DNA from: Temnopleurus reevesii
Lineage: Eukaryota > Echinodermata > Echinoidea > Temnopleuroida > Temnopleuridae
Assembly: GCA_036244855.1 (NCBI GenBank)
Contig: BQKZ01006250.1
Span: 1-10,338 of the forward strand
Reading direction: 5' to 3'
Length of the DNA stretch: 10,338 nt
The notes beneath the pieces are model-generated. The model was not told the origin of the DNA, searched no databases, and saw nothing but the letters and a program-made list of their open reading frames with translations. The position numbers and the translations under genes were made by a program. This document shows, piece by piece, positions 8,640 through 10,338 of the stretch (positions are counted from its first letter, which is position 1; each line of letters begins with the position of its first letter).

Positions 8640-10110
8640 GTGATGGTGTAATTGGGGAGGAAGGAGGAGAAGAGATCATGGATTTCACAGGGGAGATTGC
8701 TCTAGAAGCGGTCAGCTTTACGTATCCTTCGAGACCAGAAAATAACATTTTGCAGGTTAGAGAAATAAAGATGGTGGTGATTGGTAGTGGTTGTGGTGGT
8801 GGTGTTGGTGATGGTGATAGTGATGGTTGGTTATGATCATGATGATTGTGTTGGTAGTGGTGGTGGCGATAGTGGTGGTGGTTGTGGTGGTGATGTTGGG
8901 TGGTGATGATGATGATGAATGTGGTGGTGGTAGTGATGGTGGGGGGGGGGGGGCAATTGTACTGATGGTGATGGTGATGTTGGTAATGATGATAGTTATA
9001 TGATCGTGTTTGTGGTGGGAATGAAGGTATTGGTAATGATGTGACCACATGAGGTTGGTGATAATGGTGATGATGATGAAGATGATGAAGATGATGAAGA
9101 TGATGAAGAAGATGATGATGATGGTGATGGTGATGACAGGCCTGGTGATGATGATGATGATGATGATGTTCTTGGTGATAATGGTAACTACTCCAAACAA
9201 CATCATCATCATCATCATCATCACAACCATTATCGACTTTGTCATCGCAAACATAGCAACCTGCTAACTTTGGCTTATATTGTCTTTTAGGAAGTGAGTT
9301 TTGAGGTTCAACCAGGCCAGATGGTCGCTCTCGTTGGTCCTTCAGGTGGAGGCAAGTCAACAATAGTCAATCTTCTGGAGAGATTCTATATGCCAGAGTC
9401 AGGATGTATCAAATTCAGTAAGTGCAATATTTACAGACTTTATATATCTAGGACAAGTATTGATACCATGATTACTTTTCGAATGAACACTACATGTTGT
9501 CTGGCATTTTTATTCCGTAGCACAATCCAGACTAATTTTTTAGTATGTTTCGACATTTGAAATCAAGATTTGACATAGATTTGTGGAGCGTATATCAATG
9601 TCCATATCTAATTTTTGTAATGGGGCAGATTTGTTTGTTTTTGTGAAAAATAATTTGATTGATATCTACATGTAGGAGGTGTGGATCTGGCATACCTGAA
9701 TCCCAGATGGTTTAATCAAAAGCTTTCATAAGTTTGTCAATAACCGATCCTTATTGCCTGCTCTATCAGAGATAACATTGTGTTTCCGTCTGTCTGTCTG
9801 TTGGTATGTTTGTTGATATCTTCTTAATAATTAATTCATCGATGGTATGGATCTAGCCAGCTGGAATTTACGATAGTAAAGACGAAAAGGTATCGCTTGT
9901 GAGTCAAGATCCAGGCTATGTGTTTGTTTGTTTTTTATGTTTGTCTGTTAATATCTCATGTTTTATTGATTCACAGGTGGTGTGGATTTAGCAGGCCTCA
10001 ATCCAAGATGGTTTAGACAAAGGATCTCGCTAGTGAGTCAAGAACCGGTACTTTTCGCTTGCTCCATTAGAGATAACATTGCATATGGCAAGAATGCTAC
10101 AGATGATGAG
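1653..10110 (+). CDS. ABCB-family ABC half-transporter, eight exons seen, 3' end outside window
   Basis: Joined exons give 446 codons of a half-transporter (one membrane domain, then one NBD) that would use ATP to move a substrate across an organelle or plasma membrane, normally as a dimer. Seen in order: TMD0-like hydrophobic region (residues 1-161), charged linker [20 protein letters not shown] before the core domain, a gap, [12 protein letters not shown] of the intracellular loop after TM4, TM5-TM6, A-loop FTYPSRP, Walker [11 protein letters not shown]-loop VSQEPVLF. Signature, Walker B and H-loop lie past the window. From family knowledge, a four-helix TMD0 before a half-transporter recalls ABCB9/TAPL, and the triple-glycine Walker A recalls plant TAP2/ALS1-type ABCB proteins. 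ABCB8/ABCB10-like cannot be excluded. Membership of ABCB is secure; the substrate and subfamily are not. The gene is interrupted by two assembly Ns (4236, 6733). Confidence 0.93.
1784..1938. repeat. (GAT)n/(AAT)n microsatellite, tail of the adjacent SINE
   Basis: AAT units grade into a long GAT run (about 1821-1900) and then GATAAT units. Read on the minus strand this directly follows the SINE body at 1939, as a simple-repeat 3' tail would. Open frames here encode only runs of Asp or Met. Confidence 0.85.
1939..2211 (-). mobile_element. tRNA-derived SINE, minus strand
   Basis: On the minus strand a tRNA-like head reads TGGTGTAGTGG (A box, 2195-2205) and GGCTCGAATCCC (B box, 2150-2161), the spacing expected of an RNA polymerase III internal promoter. 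The body contains AAAGCGCCTTGAGCACT and GCGCTATATAAACTGC, words common in repeats of marine invertebrates, and ends in the ATT/ATC-rich tail at 1784-1938. Head, body and tail together are the full layout of a SINE. I cannot name the family; a conserved central domain of the kind shared by metazoan SINEs is possible. The cloverleaf is degenerate, so it is not a functional tRNA gene. Confidence 0.78.
2212..2846. other. Intron 1 sequence, nothing recognised
   Basis: AT-rich intron DNA between the SINE and the 1.3-kb repeat. A 71-codon open frame (2238-2453) shows no family resemblance and is low-complexity hydrophobic. No splice-bounded exon, promoter or repeat structure was seen. Confidence 0.5.
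2921..3519. mobile_element. Fold-back (long inverted repeat) element, copy A
   Basis: The left arm (about 2921-3150) and right arm (about 3293-3519) are reverse complements with scattered mismatches. Examples are AAAATCGGACAACCCATTCA on the left against AAAATCGGACAACCCGTTCA from the right, and GTCGGACAACTTCTCATTCA against ATCGGACAACTCTTCATTCA. The spacer is about 140 bases. Ends resemble TAGAGGGGAACTAACC on both sides, next to TA. No transposase is encoded, so it fits a non-autonomous fold-back or MITE element. An intron transcript would form a hairpin of roughly 230 pairs. A CRE-like TGACGTCA lies at 3101-3108. Confidence 0.82.
4015..4040 (+). pseudogene. Relic of exon II tail before copy A
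   Basis: TACTGGACTATCCCTTTAAT followed by GCATCT resembles the LLDYPFDAP coding end of the shared part of exon II (5727-5750). It lies about 40 bases before copy A, at roughly the distance that separates copy B from exon II. It may be what is left of one more tandem unit, but it is short. Confidence 0.35.
4076..4235 (+). pseudogene. Exon II copy A, broken
   Basis: An acceptor-like CTACATGTAG precedes a segment encoding [12 protein letters not shown], stop (TGA where exon II has TGG), then [19 protein letters not shown]. It carries a six-base in-frame insertion after the stop, and a one-base insertion in TCCCTTAG that shifts frame just before the N at 4236. Its ends resemble copy B and its middle resembles exon II (LGLFKM), so it is a mosaic. 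Because it sits at an apparent contig end, some of the damage may be sequencing error. Confidence 0.8.
4236..4236. other. Single N at repeat junction, probable contig join
   Basis: The only ambiguous base here falls exactly between repeat unit A and unit B, inside an exon II-like segment. This is what two contig ends with unmerged overlapping sequence would produce. Confidence 0.75.
4329..4902. mobile_element. Fold-back (long inverted repeat) element, copy B
   Basis: Same element in the second direct-repeat unit, same orientation, slightly shorter because of internal deletions. The left end is TAGAGGGGAACTAACC and the right end in reverse complement is TTAAAGGGGAACCAACC. The CRE-like TGACGTCA is kept in the right arm (4719-4726), whereas in copy A the perfect one is in the left arm. 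Confidence 0.82.
5305..5325 (+). pseudogene. Relic of exon II tail before copy B
   Basis: GGCTATCCCCATCTGATGCA lies 33 bases before copy B and resembles the exon II word for GGACTATCC..TTTGATGCA, in the same relative place as the relic at 4015-4040. The match is short and may be chance. Confidence 0.25.
5358..5527 (+). pseudogene. Exon II copy B, open reading frame but no 3' end
   Basis: After an acceptor-like CTCTCCCAG, 170 bases align to exon II (5581-5750) without a single indel. I count 24 base differences, about 17 of them synonymous. It encodes [20 protein letters not shown], then [15 protein letters not shown], then a segment ending DYPFYAAL. The frame stops soon after, and the last 25 codons of exon II and its donor are absent. 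One GTAATG (5426-5431), the same hexamer as exon II's own donor, exists in copy B but not in exon II. Splicing there would give a 68-base exon that joins exon III in frame, skipping exon II. It could be a pseudoexon, an alternative exon, or an assembly product. Confidence 0.8.
5581..5825 (+). CDS. Coding exon II: TMD0 helices
   Basis: Acceptor TTTCTTAG at 5580, donor ACCAAG|GTAATG after 5825. It enters in phase 1 and leaves in phase 0 (82 codons with the shared glycine, residues 35-116). Residues 48-72 ([20 protein letters not shown] and on) and about 97-121 ([20 protein letters not shown] and on) are hydrophobic and likely membrane-spanning. Between them is an acidic, proline-containing loop, [20 protein letters not shown]. 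It is the intact member of a set of exon-like copies in intron 1 (4076, 5358). Confidence 0.9.
5826..6380. other. Intron 2; G-runs, no other element
   Basis: Ordinary AT-rich intron. A run of 5 G, A, then 11 G (6029-6045) could form a G-quadruplex. A 9-base inverted pair, TTGATGGGG (6248-6256) and CCCCATCAA (6292-6300), makes a small hairpin. The acceptor is ATTCTGTGACAG at 6380. No exon copy was found here. Confidence 0.6.
6381..6632 (+). CDS. Coding exon III: last TMD0 helix and charged linker
   Basis: Acceptor TCTGTGACAG at 6380 and donor AAACCT|GTAAGT after 6632. 84 codons in phase 0 at both ends (residues 117-200). A hydrophobic stretch at residues 137-161 ([20 protein letters not shown] and on) is followed by basic [15 protein letters not shown] and the mixed-charge [11 protein letters not shown]. 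The exon closes with GRVMALAKP, the stretch that in ABCB half-transporters immediately precedes core helix TM1. So TMD0 ends here and the core domain should begin in the next exon, which is missing from this assembly. Confidence 0.92.
6733..6733. other. Single N inside exon IV, probable gap hiding exons
   Basis: Sequence left of the N is intron 3 (only 100 bases after the exon III donor). Sequence right of it is already in the middle of an exon, reading nAA GCC CTG TCA AGT ATA CGG. Residues expected between LAKP and [11 protein letters not shown], roughly 180-200 in related half-transporters and covering most of TM1-TM4, are absent. Confidence 0.8.
6734..6888 (+). CDS. Coding exon IV, 5' part missing: loop after TM4
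   Basis: No acceptor is visible because the exon starts at the N. The frame gives [20 protein letters not shown], then [20 protein letters not shown] and [11 protein letters not shown], ending at donor ATGCAG|GTGGGT after 6888 (phase 0). (S/A)xIRTVRSF is a hallmark of ABC exporters, in the cytosolic loop between TM4 and TM5 that contacts the NBD. The following stretch begins TM5. The 3' part is duplicated downstream at 6958-7006. Confidence 0.92.
6889..7045. repeat. GGAT-rich minisatellite
   Basis: Imperfect GGAT/GATG units (six near-perfect GGAT units at 6911-6934) begin directly after the exon IV donor and surround the exon IV copy. With that copy they suggest a repeat period of about 133 bases. 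Minus-strand open frames rich in HPSIHPSI are its translations, not genes. Confidence 0.8.
6958..7006 (+). pseudogene. Partial copy of exon IV 3' part
   Basis: Encodes [16 protein letters not shown] against [17 protein letters not shown] in exon IV, displaced by exactly 133 bases (G6967 against G6834) with no indel over the matching core. It has no acceptor or donor and merges into GGAT repeats, so it is not an exon as it stands. A weaker match to the exon-intron boundary (GGGATTGT, then TAGGTGGGTGGAT) occurs at 7286-7310. Confidence 0.78.
7061..7205. repeat. MITE-like element, copy 2
   Basis: Collinear with about 300-455: shared words include CAAATCAACTGCAACTTTGC, TGTGCAC.GTATGCGxATTTAA and TTGGCACGTGCCAATCAAC. 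The G/C-run inverted ends of copy 1 are missing or degraded here. It lies in the intron after exon IV. Confidence 0.65.
7458..7551 (+). CDS. Coding exon V: TM5 end, lumenal loop, TM6 start
   Basis: Acceptor GTTTTTAG at 7457, donor CTTACGT|GTGAGT after 7551. Phase 0 in and phase 1 out, 31 codons plus one base. It encodes [14 protein letters not shown], a short hydrophilic loop [10 protein letters not shown], then ITVGQLT. The loop carries one N-glycosylation sequon (NIT) on the expected lumenal or extracellular side. WYGGxLV and (V/T)xGxLTSF are usual for this part of ABCB transporters. Confidence 0.92.
7552..8065. other. Intron between exons V and VI, nothing recognised
   Basis: AT-rich intron of about 510 bases with donor GTGAGT and acceptor CTTTCAACAG. 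I saw no repeat, exon copy or regulatory structure in it. Confidence 0.6.
8066..8295 (+). CDS. Coding exon VI: TM6 and start of the NBD
   Basis: Acceptor CCCTTTCAACAG at 8065, donor TTGCAG|GTTAGT after 8295. Phase 1 in, phase 0 out, 77 codons. [20 protein letters not shown] is TM6, followed by the connector [19 protein letters not shown] typical of exporters. A glutamate/glycine-rich stretch (EIGEEGGEE) leads to the first NBD strand, [14 protein letters not shown]. The tyrosine of FTYPSRP is the A-loop residue that stacks on the adenine of ATP. The last 105 bases are copied at 8651-8755. Confidence 0.95.
8486..8500 (+). pseudogene. Relic of exon VI donor boundary
   Basis: GGTTAGTCAAAGCAT closely matches GGTTAGTCAGAGGAT at the exon VI donor (8295-8309), and GGTGATGG-type repeats follow both. 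It may mark a further tandem unit lying between exon VI and its copy. The match is short. Confidence 0.35.
8651..8755 (+). pseudogene. Copy of the last 105 bases of exon VI, open and nearly intact
   Basis: Exactly 460 bases downstream of 8191-8295, same length, no indels, 8 differences (92% identical). Seven of the eight are synonymous; the only amino-acid change is K to N near the end. The encoded peptide runs [35 protein letters not shown], followed by a donor TTGCAG|GTTAGA. There is no acceptor: the left edge is GAT repeat (GGTGATGGTGTA). It cannot be spliced in as a simple exon, yet its changes look constrained. Alternatives are recent gene conversion, allelic sequence joined through the microsatellite during assembly, or an unusual splice form. 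Confidence 0.88.
9147..9222. repeat. Inverted microsatellite hairpin, perfect 24-bp stem
   Basis: (GAT)7GTT at 9147-9170 is the exact reverse complement of AAC(ATC)7 at 9199-9222, with a 28-base loop. It sits about 70 bases before the exon VII acceptor, so the pre-mRNA could form a strong hairpin next to the branch site. Confidence 0.85.
9291..9417 (+). CDS. Coding exon VII: Walker A of the NBD
   Basis: The acceptor TTGTCTTTTAG ends at 9290 with an ideal branch-site word TGCTAAC (9262-9268) upstream. The donor is AAATTCA|GTAAGT after 9417. Phase 0 in, phase 1 out, 42 codons plus one base. [20 protein letters not shown] is followed by [20 protein letters not shown]. Walker [10 protein letters not shown] (9336-9362) binds the ATP phosphates, and all key residues (first G, GK, S/T) are present. 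The middle glycine triplet replaces the more usual GSGKS. Confidence 0.96.
9676..9785 (+). pseudogene. Exon VIII copy 1, two stop codons
   Basis: After an acceptor-like TACATGTAG, the 103 bases 9679-9781 align to exon VIII without indels. They encode [17 protein letters not shown], stop, VCQ, stop, [12 protein letters not shown] against [20 protein letters not shown] and on. The stops replace Leu and Glu. The following TGTCTG/TGTTTG-rich stretch resembles the intron just before exon VIII, so the duplicated unit included intron. No donor is kept. Confidence 0.88.
9843..9915 (+). pseudogene. Exon VIII copy 2, shifted and truncated
   Basis: GGTATGGATCTAGCCAGCTG and CGCTTGTGAGTCAAGATCCA match GGTGTGGATTTAGCAGGCCT and CGCTAGTGAGTCAAGAACCG of exon VIII, with small insertions in AGACGAAAAGGTAT and an in-frame stop early on. 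Similarity ends before the CSIRDNI part. It lies between copy 1 and the real exon, completing a tandem set of three. Confidence 0.75.
9977..10110 (+). CDS. Coding exon VIII: Q-loop region of the NBD
   Basis: Acceptor TTGATTCACAG at 9976, donor GATGAG|GTGAGA after 10110. Phase 1 in, phase 0 out; with the A of exon VII the first codon is AGT (Ser). [20 protein letters not shown] is followed by [20 protein letters not shown] and ATDDE. The glutamine of SQEP is the Q-loop residue linking ATP binding to the membrane domain, and (S)IxDNIAYG is standard in ABCB proteins. It is the intact last member of a three-copy tandem set. Confidence 0.96.
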
Positions 10111-10326
10111 GTGAGAGCAAATTTTTAAGACTTTTCATTTAAATACATGATGGCAAATTATAGGCAATTACTTAAACATTGTTGAGAGAAGAAAAAAACT
10201 TGCTGATTCAGCCGGTACAATATTCATTATTCTAAACATTAGGCGAAAACGGGAATCACCTGAAGTGTTGTAAGTTCATTGGTACAAGATATTTGAAGAT
10301 ATAAGCGATTTAACCCTATTTTAATT

Positions 10327-10338
10327 GGGCTTTTTTAG
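10327..10338 (+). promoter_or_regulatory. Splice acceptor-like end of window
   Basis: The last bases, GGGCTTTTTTAG, with a branch-like TTTAACC (10309-10315) shortly before, form a good acceptor. The next exon, expected to lead toward the ABC signature, would start at the first base outside. Confidence 0.5.

Larger units (their letters stand above)
8296..9240. repeat. Long GAT/GGT compound microsatellite filling the intron
   Basis: Almost the whole intron between exons VI and VII is GAT, GGT and GAA units, with a pure GAT block at about 8581-8639, a 13-G run at 8941-8953 and a strand switch to ATC units near 9200. Ser-, His- and Ile-rich open frames on the minus strand are translations of this repeat. 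An exon VI copy (8651-8755) is embedded in it. Confidence 0.92.

Noticed and set aside
8301..9363. Long minus-strand open frames rich in Ser, His and Ile
   Set aside because: They translate the GAT/GGT microsatellite antisense to exons VI and VII; low complexity with no domain.

Overview
This is eukaryotic, intron-rich nuclear DNA. It carries most of one plus-strand gene, an ABCB-type ABC half-transporter, broken into eight recognisable coding exons with GT-AG introns. AT-rich introns, a tRNA-derived SINE, MITE-like elements, long GAT microsatellites and strong divergence between near-duplicate segments suggest a marine invertebrate, perhaps an echinoderm such as a sea urchin. The organism is inferred from style, not proven.

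Layout: 1-1610 is 5' flank with two small clusters of housekeeping-type promoter motifs, a MITE-like element (272-487) and a possible non-coding first exon ending at 1225. Coding exons are I 1653-1755, II 5581-5825, III 6381-6632, IV 6734-6888 (5' part lost at an N), V 7458-7551, VI 8066-8295, VII 9291-9417 and VIII 9977-10110. All joins keep frame (phases 1,0,-,0,1,0,1,0). Exons I-III encode an N-terminal extension with about four hydrophobic segments (TMD0-like) and a charged linker. IV-VI encode the second half of the core membrane domain and the start of the nucleotide-binding domain (NBD). VII carries Walker A and VIII the Q-loop. The ABC signature, Walker B and H-loop lie beyond the window, which ends on a splice-acceptor-like AG.

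The most unusual feature is that four exons (II, IV, VI, VIII) each have diverged partial copies in a neighbouring intron. Two of these copies (5358-5527 beside exon II, 8651-8755 beside exon VI) differ from the real exon mostly at synonymous sites, so they were or are constrained as coding sequence. The others are decayed. Intron 1 also holds a direct repeat of about 1.3 kb, each unit containing a long fold-back element. One repeat starts immediately after, and the other ends immediately before, a single N (4236), which points to two unmerged contig ends, possibly two haplotypes. A second N (6733) falls inside exon IV, where roughly 180-200 residues of core membrane domain (most of TM1-TM4) are missing.

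I found no bacterial-style genes, CRISPR arrays or intact RNA genes. Most long open frames outside the exons are translations of GAT repeats or of the fold-back elements.
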